Shown: positions 44,330 through 56,496 of the stretch, piece after piece
How positions within the stretch are numbered: the stretch's first letter is position 1
How the letters are laid out: each line of letters opens with the position of its first letter
NCBI GenBank assembly: GCA_033557465.1
Contig: CM066032.1
Span: 1,317,790,025-1,317,854,024, forward strand
Direction: 5' to 3'
Length of the DNA: 64,000 bases
Origin: Ichthyophis bannanicus
Taxonomy: Eukaryota; Chordata; Amphibia; Gymnophiona; Ichthyophiidae
Translations under genes and position numbers: made by a program
The notes under the pieces: model-generated
Databases searched by the model: none
Told to the model about the DNA's origin: nothing
The model's input: only the letters and a program-made list of their open reading frames with translations

Positions 44330-45430
44330 TGGCATCTCCCAATAGAGAGGGAGCAGTTATGTATTCTGAGAAATTTGTCGGAGAGGTTCCCCAGTTGACC
44401 AGAAGAACTTCCATTTTATCTCTAATGAGCTCTAGACCATTGTTCATTAACGAATGAGAGATATTTATCAGGTATGGTGCTACAGTCAACAGTAGACCAA
44501 TTTTGTCTGATATTCCTGATGTAAATCTAGGTATCATCCATGTACCGATGAAAACTTGGTATGTGAAGGAGGAGTGGCCTAGTGGTTGGGGCAAGGTACT
44601 ACAGGCCGGAAGGTCGGTGGTTCAAATCCCACTAGAGGACAGTAACCTTGGGCCGGAAGGACTGGGGTTTCTAGTCCCACAGGTGCTTCTTGTGGTCTTG
44701 GGCAAGCCACTTAACCCTCCATTGCCCATGTTCCCTGTAAGTATTAGTGTATGTGTCTCATATTCCCTCGTGTTAAATGTATCCCCCAACCGCTTTGACT
44801 CGGTGAAAAGTGGGATATAAATGCAGATAAATAAATAAATGTGACAGCTGCTCATTCTTTAAGCAGTTTGGCACACATACTGAGCAAATATCACCCATAA
44901 TAATGATACCTTCAGGACTCCATGTAAAAGACTCTTTGGATATGAAAAGATATCTTCAGTCTTGACTGCAAAGTATAGCTACCCACTCCTGCTAGTCCCT
45001 GTACTTCTGAATCACCAGCATCAACAAAAATTCTAAGATAGCCAGAATAGAAAATGGACCTCAGTCCATCAGCAAGAGAAGATCACCCATTACACGAGTC
45101 AATGTGGGCTAGGTATCATGCCATAACTCTTGATCAGTGACATCCCACTGGAAGTCCAGGGTTGCAGTACTGCTATCTTCTCTACCATTTTTCATGTCGA
45201 TGAGAGATTGGAGAGAGAGAGATGCCATTAATTTATGAAGGCCACAGAAGTCAAATGCTGATTCTTGAAATGGAGGAAGAGAGCCTGTGTAAAGACTTTG
45301 ATTGTATCCTGCCTCCATACAAAGTAGCAGTTACTGATTACTGTGATTCCTAAAGCTACTAATACCCCAAAACTATAAGTAGCCATGGAGAAAGCGCAAA
45401 CCACAGGAATTATTAAGCTTTTGGGTAGAA
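44330..45430 (-). pseudogene. Decayed LINE reverse transcriptase remnant
   Basis: Minus-strand readings include a YMDDT-like box near 44520-44540 and NNGLELIRDKMEVLLVNWG (44460-44400), the thumb-side block of L2/CR1-group enzymes. Upstream frames to 45430 are less certain. A SINE sits at 44567-44841 inside it. Confidence 0.45.
44567..44841 (+). mobile_element. tRNA-derived SINE
   Basis: A box TGGCCTAGTGGTTGGGGCA and B box GGTTCAAATCC form a tRNA-like head. The body holds TAGTCCCACAGGTGC and CTTAACCCTCCATTGCC; the tail is GTGAAAAGTGGGATATAAAT then AAAT repeats. It is the same family as 33555-33832. Confidence 0.85.
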
Positions 45431-46208
45431 ACACTAGAAAAGTCCCTGAGGAGTTATGAATCCATCTGTTAATTCTGGCTTTTATTCTATCTCAATGGAT
45501 GTTATCCATGAATTGCAGTTTACTGAGGCTAGGCATGTTACTGATATGCACCCTGATACATCTTATTTGTTCCAAGGAGATAATTAGACATTCTCCTACT
45601 GCCTGCTTCTTGGTTTATCATTGATTTATCTAAGTTATACTTATTGTGGGACTGATATTCAGCGGCGAAGGCCACCAGATACAGTAAAGCGTCATCACTT
45701 TATTCATATATTTAGTGGTGCTATCCACTAAATACTTGTACTGAATAGAAGTTTATGTTGGAAGAAGGCGCTGCTGCTTACCATTTGAGTTAGTCCTGCT
45801 ATTTTCCTGGCCTAACGTAAAAGGATAAGTTACTAGAAAGTGGCCGAATCTCACCACTCTCTGGATAATTTTTTGGACAGTCCTACAGCCTGCTCCTTAC
45901 CTCACCTTCATGAATATGGATAACTTAGAGGGGGTGAGAAGCTGGGATCCTATATGGGGAACCTGCCAAAATGGCCCTGCATGGAGCTATAACATCTGAA
46001 GAGACAAGTCAAGAATACCACTTTGAAGAGAACAGGCTCAGACACTGAGGTACCACATCAGAGTCCCCTGTGACAATTTGAGGACCTGTGATCCTGGACC
46101 TCAGGGAAATCTCCCATTTGAGAAGGAGGGGTGGGGTGGGGTGGGAAGGTGAGGAATTCCTTAAGACTTTGAAACCAACCATCAGGTAGGTTATCTACAC
46201 CCAAAGAT
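45431..46208. other. No recognised gene
   Basis: Contains GATATTCAGCGGCGAAGG at 45655, like the possible MITE at 33224. Otherwise no features recognised. Confidence 0.45.
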
Positions 46209-46440
46209 TAGGGGGTATGTTTACTAAACCGTCTTAATGTTACCGGCGCTAGTTGCAGCATTACTGTGAGGAATGCCATATAAGGTAGTGGGCGTTCTGG
46301 TCTTAAGGTAGCAATCGCAGGTTATCACGTGATAAGGAGCGCCGTGCCCGTTATCGCGTGATAAAGTGCACCGTGCCCATTATCGTGCGATAGAGGGAGC
46401 CGTGCACGTTATCGCGTGTTAACCTTAACTTTGTGTGCTG
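46209..46440. repeat. MITE-like end with 29-bp tandem palindromic repeats
   Basis: It begins GGGGGTATGTTTACTAAACC after TTA, a Harbinger-like end. At 46321-46349, 46350-46378, 46379-46407 and 46408-46423 (partial) a 29-bp unit repeats, each with a palindromic core such as TTATCACGTGATAA and then GCCGTGCCC. No opposite terminus found. Confidence 0.6.
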
Positions 46441-46454
46441 ATCTGCAATCATAG

Positions 46455-46540
46455 CAACAGAGGTGTAGCACACTGGTTAATACAATGACTGCTGAAACAG
46501 GGGTCATGAATTCAAATCCCCCAGTGGGCATAATGAATAA
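46455..46540 (+). mobile_element. tRNA-like SINE head
   Basis: GTGTAGCACACTGGTTAATA (A-box-like) followed by ATTCAAATCCC (B-box-like) at tRNA spacing. Confidence 0.4.
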
Positions 46541-47784
46541 GGGTGGCCAAGGCAATTCCTTTTCCTGCTTGAAACAGTCCAACAATCTGTGCTGCCAGCT
46601 AAAAATACCCGCACCCCAGTGCCATAACCTAATGCACCTTTTAGGGCGCAACAGAAGGCACATCCTAAACCACCACGTCAGCCAAGGGGGGTTATAATGT
46701 GCCCCAGAGGGCATGTCAAAAGGTTGTCAACCCCCAAGGCACCATATTAGGTGTCCCATAAGCTGGCTGAATCTAAGGTGTGGCTAAAGATGCCCCAAGG
46801 ATGTATAGGTGACTCAAGAAATGTTGGCCAAGGGAAGTAAGGTCCCCCAAGTTGAAAAGCAAGAAAGGCATGGGCCAAACACAGATGTAACCCTAACACT
46901 GCACAGAGCACCAAGGAAAGACAATGCACAAGTGATGGAAGGAAGTAGATCTGAGCTGATGGATCAGACAAATCTGTGTCCAGCCCATGTGGCAGCTGGG
47001 AAAATGGACAAACATATCGGGGCAGCTGTAGCGATGCACAGGGTGATGGTAATGTACTGTGCAACAATGACAGTTTGTGGCAGAGGATGGGAAGACGTGT
47101 CCAGCAGAGGAGGTAGAGGTGGCAGGATAGGTGCAATGACAGGAGGACAGAGGAGTAGCAGTGCCATGCAGAGAACACCAGGAGAGGCAACCAGGAAGAG
47201 CTGCAATGCAGAAATGTGTACCAGTGCAGGACATGGGGTACCAGCTTGCACATCAGGGCAGGACGGCACACAGCTGGCAGACACACATAGACGGACAGAA
47301 GGATGGTTGGCAACTGTGATAAGGGTACAATGTGCTAACAGCACAGATCTGCCCAGATATGACTATTACAGGAATGAAAAGTAGCTGTGCAGGACAGGCA
47401 TACAAATGAAAGAGAACAGAGAGAAATCAAACCTATGACCATCAGCACAAATGTCAATGCACAAACTGGTAGGCTATACCACCAATATGAGGTCATTAGC
47501 AAAGGCTGCATACAAGAATACTGCAGGGCATCACACAAGAAGCCTGCTGTCTGCCAAGATAGGCAAACCTCTAACAGAAACCATGATGGAATGCACATGC
47601 AGATCTGGTGTGTACAGCTCAGATCACAGTCTGTAATTGGGACCAGAGACACATATAACTACATGCACATACACAATGAAATGTTATGCAGTGGATATAG
47701 CATGCAAAAGAGGAAAGAACCTAAACCCAAAGGGCTGCAGGGGATGCTCTGTGGAGCAGGGCAAAATATGGAACAGAACAGGAG

Positions 47785-47865
47785 CATGTGAGAATTGAAC
47801 CTGCAAACAGGTGTGCCACAGACCAGCTGAACCACAGCAATGCCAATCCCCCAAGCGGACTGCCT
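47785..47865 (-). mobile_element. tRNA-like SINE head
   Basis: On the minus strand TGTGGTTCAGCTGGTCTG (A-box-like) precedes GGTTCAATTCTCACA (B-box-like). Confidence 0.4.
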
Positions 47866-48037
47866 ATGTGAACACTACAAAGAAAGAGAGATATGTAACA
47901 GCTAATATGTGATGGTTAGGCAGCACAGAGGGCACACTTTGGTGTACAGTGAAGAGATGGAAGGGTGTGTGGATAGGTGATGAACCTGCAGGTAGCTCAT
48001 GGTCAGGTTAGCACAACACAAAAAAATAAGAAAACCC

Positions 48038-48116
48038 CATGTGGGAATCAAACCTGCAACCTATGGTGTTACAACACATGTCCGTAACTACTATCCCAAA
48101 CAACCACAGCAAGCAC
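48038..48116 (-). mobile_element. tRNA-like SINE head
   Basis: Minus-strand GGATAGTAGTTACGG and GGTTTGATTCCCACATG at tRNA A/B-box spacing; the A box is weak. Confidence 0.4.
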
Positions 48117-50849
48117 AATGGGCAGGAGAGATAATGTGCATTAGGTGCATGGTGTGCAGTATGCATTAGCCCCCCACCCCCCACATGCTGCTGCACGCTC
48201 CAAATGCATTAGTTACAGATGTGTGCATGGAGACAGTAGGCAGTGCATGATGAGGGCCCAACACAATCAGTCATGATCTGTTCATAAAAACAGATCTGTC
48301 TGCCAACACAGGAGGCACACAAATGAAACAGCATATGTTGTTAAAGGTAAGAAAGTGAAAACACAGATCTTGAAATATATGTTACAGCTGTCACATAATG
48401 CCTGATATAGGAATCAAAGCAGTAACAATGTAACCCAAAACAATGGTCAAATGCAAAATGAGGATATGCTAACAGGTAGCAGAGGCACATGAACACAGAG
48501 AATTCAAATGAAACAAACCGCAGAAACATGCAGAGATAACACTATGCAGAAGCTCACCTGCACTGGTTGGTGTGGATACATTGTCTGTACACATATATCA
48601 CAGTACATGAAATGCACAAATGAAGGAAGAAAATGGACACTCACACTGCCACACACCAAATATAACGGGGCAATGCGAGTGCCGGAACCTCAGGGGATAA
48701 ATAGTACTGTGCAGACATGCAATGCTAGGTTTGTAAATCAATGCAGAGCGTCGCGTCTGTACAGTAAAACAAACACAATAACCTATATATAGAGATGGAA
48801 AGAAAGGTCAAACATGTTACAGTAACCCACACAGAAGCCATATTGCCACATGCTGTGCTGCACCAACATAGTCAGTCACATGCACATGCACCATGTACAT
48901 TGAAACATGATACAGTGATGCCACACATGCACTGTAACACCCTTGGTGAGTGCAAATATCAATCCAAGATGCTGGTGTGCAGTAAAGTGGTGTGGTGGCA
49001 AATACTGTGTCATGTCCAAGTGGAGGGTAGGCGGACATGGACAAGAGGACCTCTCCATTGTCCCCCCTGTGCCACACGCATGGCTGTATGCTTGTGTTGA
49101 ACCAAAACAGATGAGCATATCCTGCGTTCCATGTCACACACATGGGCAAAACACAACAACACAATGTCAGAAGGATGTACAACATACAGCGACAATGTCA
49201 GTCCCTGCTGCACACGTGGGGACCAGTACACAGTGTCCACATGGCAAAGGGTGTCTGCAATCCAACAAGTCCTGTTAAGACTGTCCTTGAAACCATGGGC
49301 ATGCATAGTCAAGTGTGACATCACAACATGCCACAGTACTGGAAAGGTCATGTGTGTTTCCTACGATGAACACAACACCAAGCCAGAGCACGGCAGCAAC
49401 GGTGTGTTGGACAGGTCTGTCATGGCCAAAGTAGCAGTCCAACAATAATGTCCATCCTAGGCATGTGTCCCACTCGCAGAGGTCAAACATCCTATGGCAC
49501 CATTTCCCAGGGATAGTTCAGTGGTGTTGTTGTGTCCTCCAACAGGTGGATGATGGTGATGCTGGATGCATTGTAGTAGATGTGCTTTGTGTGTCCTCTG
49601 CCCTGTGTCAGAAGAGGATAAACAATGTATTAGTATGCTGCTTGCAACATCAGCCCAAATTGCAGAGTCAAACATCAATATGTATGTAATGAAACATCAC
49701 ACAGGCAAACATAACATGATCACAACACAGAAACACAGTGCATGTTGTGGACATTTGGAATTGGAACCGCAGACGAGGATGTCACATGGATATGGTCCAT
49801 GTCCATGCCCATGTTACACAGGCGTTTCACAGCTCCACCCCATGTGCATCAGCATTCATGTACAAGAGACTCAACATGAAATGTCCATGAAACAAACAGT
49901 AAATCATTAACATGTAAAGGCTGATGTCATTCCCAAAAGACCAAAGGTGCAACCTACCATGTGTTTGCAGCAAGTGTCGGTTTGGGATCCCCTGAGGCTC
50001 TCAAAGGTCACAACACATCACAGTGAAGGGAGAAGATGTCATTGAAATGTGTAGAATCACCATGTCCCCATGTCCAGCCACTGTTAATGCATGTCCACAT
50101 TATGGCGATATCTGTGATACAATAATGCTGTCAGCACACAAGAGATAGGTCAGCTCACAACACATGGCCACAATGTGCACAAGGTAAACAGCAGTAAGGT
50201 AGAGATAGCACAGTCACCACTGCTCCCCAGGTGTACAGAACCCTCACACCACATGATAATGCAAAATGCCTGCACACTGTATCATCACACAGTCAACCCA
50301 AAAACATATACCCACACAGTATGCTAAGGTGAGCGTGCCAGCAGTAGCATATGGCCTGTATGTGCACAATTGGAGATTAGTGGAGATAAAGGCTTGTCAA
50401 ATGCAATGATGCACTGCTATTGGCAGATGCTACAATGTCAGGGAAGGGTGTATGTGCAGCCCACCACCCAAGCACTTAGAACCCTGCACACACTTGCAGC
50501 TCTGTTGGACGTGTCCCAGAGACAGTGTTGGAGAAGACGAACTGGCCAGGAACACATGTGGATATGTGTGCCAACAGCAACATATGGGGTATGGGGGTGC
50601 AGGGCAAAGAGGTGAACAACAACATATGTATAATATGACAGATCACTGCAGACATGTGCTCCCCCTGACTGTTGTCACAGACAAAGTAGCTGTAGGTCCA
50701 CTTACCACAGACTACTGCATGTTGGATGACGTACAGTCAGCTGCCAATGCACCACAGCACCAGGAGAGTCACCAAGTATGTCCTGTGGATTGAGGAACAC
50801 AAGATAAACATACATATGTCATGTTGGAGCTGTGCAACACACACTGCAC

Positions 50850-51880
50850 CTTCACGTCCTCAGCTCCCGGACCCCCCAAGATCCTTTACAGACTGACTGT
50901 TCCCCATCACACTGTACAGATTTGCTTCATGCTAAAGTTATCACTGAAGTGTGTGTGGCAACTACAAGGGCCCGTACTCTGTCCATCCCCTTCCTCACCT
51001 CTCTGCTGCCGTAAACACTGTTGAACAGAACCGTCTCCTTGCTACTGTGTCCCTGCTCGGCTCTAAGGCCACAGTACTATCTTGCGTCCCCCATATCGCG
51101 GCCACTGCCCCTTCAGTGTGTGTTGTGGTATCTCAATGTCCTCTGCTACCCTGCTGTCAGTTCTTGTACCACAGGGAAATATTCAGGGGCCTCTTCCTTA
51201 TCCTCTGTTGATATACATTTCCTTGGTGTGGCTATCTCATCCCTTGACTTACATTACCAGCTGTATGCTGATGAGTTGCAAATATATCTCTCCATGCCTG
51301 AGTCATGTCTGTCCAAACCACACCCTCATGTCTGCTTGCAACCTGACATCCTGCTGGCCTGCATGTCATCCCACTGTGTGAAATTGATAATGGCAAAGCA
51401 TGGATATCCTATATGTGCACCTAAAGCCTCCCCTCCCATCAGAGCGTCCGTGTGTGTGTGGCCATACCTTCCTTTCTCCAGGGTCATCAATGTAGGTGTT
51501 GTCTTGGACTGCACTCTCCTCCTCTACACACATACCCAGCTTGTAGTTGAGGCTTGTGGTTTCTGTCTAGATGTCATCAGCTATAATTCCCCAGTCCTCC
51601 CTGAACATACAACTAAAACCCAAATCCACCCCCTTAAACAGCTCCCGGCTTGCCTACTGTAACCTACACCTTGCTGATCTGGCTTTGAATCATCTCTGTC
51701 TGCCTGAAAATATGCAACACTGCACTGCATGGCCATTCTACAGCCACACACATATGGCAATAATACTCCCCCTATCAGGGCACCTCACAGGTTCTCTATC
51801 CATCTCCGCATCCATGTCAAGGCTCTCCTGCTGACCTATACATGCATTATTCATGCTATTCTCCTGCTGGCTTGCTGTTT
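50850..51880 (+). mobile_element. L2-type LINE fragment, divergent subfamily
   Basis: The + frame 51021-51662 reads LHYQLYADELQIYLSMPESC, the catalytic box with its second Asp changed to Glu. It continues with VINVGVVLDCTLLLYTHTQL and LPEHTTKTQIHPLKQL. The next frame has YCNLHLADLALNHLCLPENM, and HIAI/LLTYTCIIHA-like residues follow to about 51860. Both ends are truncated. Confidence 0.7.
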
Positions 51881-51899
51881 ATTTTGTGTACCTCCTTGT

Positions 51900-54800
51900 G
51901 TTTTCCCAGTGTCTGCCCTCTCCAACCGGGCCTGCACTCACCTGCCTTCTCCTGGGCTCCACCCCTCCCGGAAGTCCCGCAGCCACGTGAACGCGGCCGC
52001 ACTCAGCGAGGTACACTGCCTGCACAGTATAAAACCCCGTCGCCTGCGGCGCCCGTCACCGCAGCGCGCGTCTGGGGCATGCACCAAAGGAGTGCACCTA
52101 AGGAGCACGACGTGCTCCTTAGGTGTGCTCCTTGGGGCCGCTACGGATGTGGAGGACTTCCCGTGCTTTTAACGTGGTTCAGCATTTTATCTATCGTGTC
52201 TTTTCCTGCTCAGCTATCTGGGCCTGCCCTTTTCCCCGCCTCACTGCGTCTTTCTCAAGCGTCTGCTCTGGGTCTGTGTCCGGTAGGTTTATCGTCTCTC
52301 CATATTGCCTACCCTTTCTCTTACCCTTGTGTCACCATGGCCTCTATCCCCGTTTTCTGGGGCAGAAGGCCGTTGAAACCTCTCCGTGACCGTTTTCGCT
52401 GCACTGCAAATCTCCATCTTTGCTCTCCTTCTATCTCTGAACTTACTTTGGCCTTCTCAATCTCGTCTCCCTCCCGGACCCTCCCAACTTCACCTCTCCC
52501 AACTTCACCTCTCTATTGGCCTTGTTAATTGTCGTTCTTTACGCAATAAGACTCTTCTCATTCAAGATCTTATCCTTCAACTCTCCTTTGACCTTACCCT
52601 TGTTACAGAAACTTGGCTCAAGGACGGTGAGGATGCTTTACTTGCTCGCTGTCTGCCTCCTGGATTCTCCGCGGTTTCCATTCTCCGGATCGGTCGCTCC
52701 GGAGGTGGGATCGCTGCTTTACTCCATCCATCCCTTAAGTTCACACAGGTCTCCTCTGCACTACTGCACTACCCGGAATCTCTTCTGCTTCATCTTCATA
52801 CTTCTCCTCCCATCCATGTTCTTCTCATTTATTCCCCCCCCCCCCCCTGCTCTTCGCTCAGAGCTGTGGGATGCTCTCTTGCTGACAATCACAGATGTAT
52901 CCTTAGCTTTTCCTCAAATCCTTATTGCAGGGGATCTCAATCTTCACGTTGATGCGCCCTCTTCCTCTAGGGAGCGCGCTTTCCTCACTTTCCTTCATGA
53001 TCTCTCCCTTACACAGCATGTTACCCTTCCTACTCATCAGGCAGGTCATACGCTTGATTTACTCCTCACCCCTTCCTCTTCCACCTTTTCACTCTCAAAT
53101 GTCCGCACCACATCCCTTCCCTGGTCAGACCATGTCTGCCTCTCAGTCACTTGCTTAGGTCCAGCTGATTCTTCCTCCCCCCTTATCTCCTCTTCGTCTC
53201 CACCAGAGCAGCTGCGCCGTGTCCTCACCACTCGCACACTTCAGCAGTTTCCTGTGGCTACAGATCTCTTGCCTTCCGATTTTTCCCTTCTATCCCCAAA
53301 CTCCCAGGCGGCACTCTGGTCCTCTTCCCTCTCTGCTGCTCTTGATCGTGTTGCCCCCCTTCGTTCCTGCCCTGGCCATCGTCGTCCCTTGCACCCATGG
53401 TATCACGCTGGTCTCCCGGCTTCTCCGGACCCAACTTCGTAGAGCAGAACGGTTGTGGCGTAAATCCCCCTCTCCAACCACTCTATCCATTTTTCATTCT
53501 CACCATTCCTTCTATCATTCCCAAGTACACTCTGCTAAGCGCTCTTACTTCTCGACTGCGATTTCTACTGCCCCAAATCAGACTAGGCATCTCTACTCTG
53601 TTCTCCATCCCTCACTTCTATACATGCTCCTCCTTCCACTTCTGTTGCTCCCTCGCTTCCTCCCCCATCACAACTTGCCTCTTTCTTCAGTGACAAGGTC
53701 TCCTCCTTGAGGGCATCCTTACCTTCCTGTCCTTCCCCCATTGCCTCCCCGCCCCCGTTCCCTCCCCTCCTCCTACTTCCCGCCTCTCTCACTTCTGGGC
53801 TTCATTTGATCCGATCACTGCCCCTGAACTTCTCCATTTCCTATCCACCTCCAAGAAAACCACCTGTCCTCTTGATCCTATTCCTTCCTCCTGGTTGTTG
53901 ACCCCTCCTTTAGGCTTTCTTCCCTTCATCCTCTCTATGTTTTAACTCTAGTCTTTCTACTGGGATTTTCCCGAAATCCTGAAAACACACTCTGATTCGC
54001 CCCATTCTTAAAACACTTCGCTTGATCCTTTGGTACCCCGCTCACTATCGCCCTGTCCTCAAATCTTCCTTTCCTATCTAAGCTCTTGGAGAAATTTGTT
54101 TTTGCTCAGTTTTCCCATCACCTTGATTCTACTAACTTCCTTCACCCCCGTCAGTCTGGGTTTCGTCCGGGTCACAGCGTTGAAACTATTCTCTTGGCCT
54201 TCACAAATGCACTGCATGTTGCACATGATCGTGGTGACGTCTCGGTGGCGGTTGCTCTAGATCTCTCGGCTGCTTTCGACTTGGTTGATCACTCTCTCCT
54301 TCTTCACCGTTTGCGGGATGCAGGTCTCTGCAGCACTGTGCTCCATTGGTTCCACTCTTTCTTTCCTCCAGATCTTGCGAGGTTCTTTCATCTTCCCCCT
54401 CCTCTCCCCCTTCTTATCCTCACACTTTTCCCTGTGGGGTTCCCCATGGCTCTGTTCTTGCCCACCTCCTTTTCAACCTTTTCTCGGCCCCCCTTGCATC
54501 CCTGATCCAACAGTTTGGTGTATCTACTTTTTTTATATGCGGACAATATTCTCCTGCTCCACCACACTTCTCCTTCCTGCCCTGATCTTTCTGCTCTAGA
54601 TGCCTGCCTCGCTGCTGTCGCAGATTGGTTGACAGTCAATTGCCTCCACTTGAATCTTGCTAAAACTGTTGCTATCTGGTTCTCTCACGGTGGCTCCCCC
54701 CCCCCCTCTCTGGCCCCTTCTTTCTCTGGCTCTCCTGTACCCCTGGTCTCCACTTTCCGTACCTTGGTGTACACTTTGACTCTGATTTGTCTTTTCATTC

Positions 54801-55618
54801 CCATATTTCTCACGTTACTAAAACATCCTTCTTCTTTCTTTCTTCGTCAGATTCGTTCTATCGTCCTTTTCTTTCTCCCTCAGCCCTGGTCACCCTGGTT
54901 CTGTCTTTAGTTATGTCACGGGTGGACTTTGCCAACTCCCTCTTTATCGGTCTCCCAAAATGCCAACTTACCTGACTCCAACGGATTCAGAACACTGCTG
55001 CACGCCTGGTCACATGCTCTTCTCCCCGGGATCACATAACTCCTCTGCTCTTCCATCTTCACTGGTTGCCTATCCCTTTCAGGGCCACTTTCAAGCTTCT
55101 GATACTGACTCATAAAGCCTTCCATACTAGCACTCCCCAATATTTAACGGATCTCCTCTTCTTCCACTCTCCATACACACTCCCCCGCTCTTTTCATCTC
55201 AACCGCCTCACCCTCCCATCACCTTCTCGCGCTCACCTGCAGTCTAACCTACCCGCTCCTCTGCCTTCTTCTTCTTTGCCGCTCCAGCCCTCTGGAATAC
55301 CCTTCCCCCCCTCCCTCCGCCTTGACCCGCAGTTTACTACCTTCAAACAACAGCTAAAATCCCACCTGTTCTCCTTAGCTTTCAATGTTCCCTCTCCTCT
55401 TGTCTGATTACCTTTCTTCCCTCCCCTTGTTCTTTCCTTGGTCTACACCCTATCTATGTTTTGTCCTGTTTTCTTGATTTTTCAGCTGTCCTGTCAAACA
55501 TTGTACATTTCTTTTCCTTTTCGTTGGCCTTGGCCTTCTTTTATTGAATTTTAATTGTACACTGCTTTGGTTCCAGTGAAAGGCAGTTTTTATCAAATAC
55601 AATAAACATATAAACATA
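51900..55618 (+). mobile_element. L2-type LINE, near full length
   Basis: A GC-rich 5' region (51900-52140) contains TATAAAACCCC at 52028. It is followed by endonuclease, reverse transcriptase and a 3' UTR ending ACAATAAACATATAAACATA near 55618. Every domain is present in order but frames shift often. Confidence 0.85.
52386..55407 (+). pseudogene. L2 ORF2: endonuclease and reverse transcriptase (broken)
   Basis: Endonuclease blocks: IGLVNCRSLRNKTLLIQDLI, LTLVTETWLKDG, GGGIAALLH, LIAGDLNLHVD, HTLDLLLT and PWSDHVCLS (52386-53442). Reverse transcriptase blocks: RQSGFRPGHSVETILLA, VALDLSAAFDLVDHSLLLHR (54086-54505), then LFLYADNILLLHHTS (54515-54910) where YADD has become YADN. The C-terminus follows: LDPQFTTFKQQLKSHLF (55066-55407). 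At least six frame changes plus the lost catalytic Asp make it inactive. Confidence 0.85.
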
Positions 55619-55738
55619 TAGGCACACTGTGGTGTTGCAGTAACTTCCCTTACTGATCTCAAGTGCCAGTAATCCAACTACTACTGAGCATGTATATAGT
55701 GCTACTTGTCACATGTAGCGCTATACAGAAACAACTAA

Positions 55739-55980
55739 CATAAGAACATAAGACATGCCATACTGGGTCAGACCGAGGTCCATCAAGCCCAGTATCCTGT
55801 TTCCAACAGTGGCCAATCTAGGTCATACGTACCTAGCAATATCCCCAAAAGACACAGGTTCCACAATGCTTGTACTGGGTCAAGCATTGATATCCTGGGT
55901 CCCTTTTTAATAGTGGTTTATGGACCTTTCCTCCAGGAACTTGTCCAAACCTTTTTTAAACCCAGCTATACTAACAGCAC
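55739..55980 (-). mobile_element. CR1-type LINE copy B family, 3' end
   Basis: Nearly identical to 9536-9770: ACATAAGA octamers, CATACTGGGTCAGACC, CAACAGTGGCCAATCTAGGT. The end encodes the C-terminal residues on the minus strand. Confidence 0.85.
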
Positions 55981-56496
55981 TTACACCACAGTCCCTGCTC
56001 ATCAAAGCATACCAACCAATCAACAGCTCATATTACAAAATGTGAAATATGCACGTCTAGGCACTGGTCCCATCTATGGGCCGCCCTCCTTCTGTTGACC
56101 CCATACTACACGCCTTTCACCTTGCTGCACCCATAGCCCGAAACTAACTACCTGTGGCTGTACAGCAGCCCCTATCCCAATCAGCCACAAATCATATGTG
56201 TCAGCTTACCACCTCCCACAAGCCTACTACTCCTGACACACATAATCCACCTCCCCCACTGTTGTGCCCTGCTCACATCTTCTGCGTTTCAGTCATGACT
56301 TGATTGTAAGCTGGGATGGCCAGGCAGTGTCTGTTATATGTCAGTGCAGTGTTGCATCTTACTGCGATTGGGATACAAATGTTCACTAGTAGTAATAGTA
56401 CACACATATTGTCCCCCGCAGCCCCCCCTAGTGGCAGCGTAGTTTTCCACAAAAGGGCTGGGGGACACAAAATTGTGGTGATTGGGGTTGGACAGG

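Larger units (their letters stand above)
46700..50850. other. Unassigned CA/TG-rich region
   Basis: About 4 kb, low in CpG and rich in ACA/TGT words. It carries long open frames on both strands at once (for example 46809-47384 + against 47313-46747 -) without recognisable motifs. Two tRNA-like segments lie in it. It might be interior DNA of a large non-autonomous transposon. Confidence 0.4.

Noticed and set aside
46321..46423. CRISPR-like array
   Set aside because: Repeats are directly adjacent without spacers and the genome is eukaryotic.
46747..47384. Overlapping 188- and 191-codon frames on opposite strands
   Set aside because: No motif on either strand; the frames are complementary and probably reflect composition. 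Kept only as part of the unassigned region.
47785..48116. Functional tRNA genes
   Set aside because: B-box-like sequences exist, but cloverleaf arms and terminators are not convincing; better explained as SINE heads.
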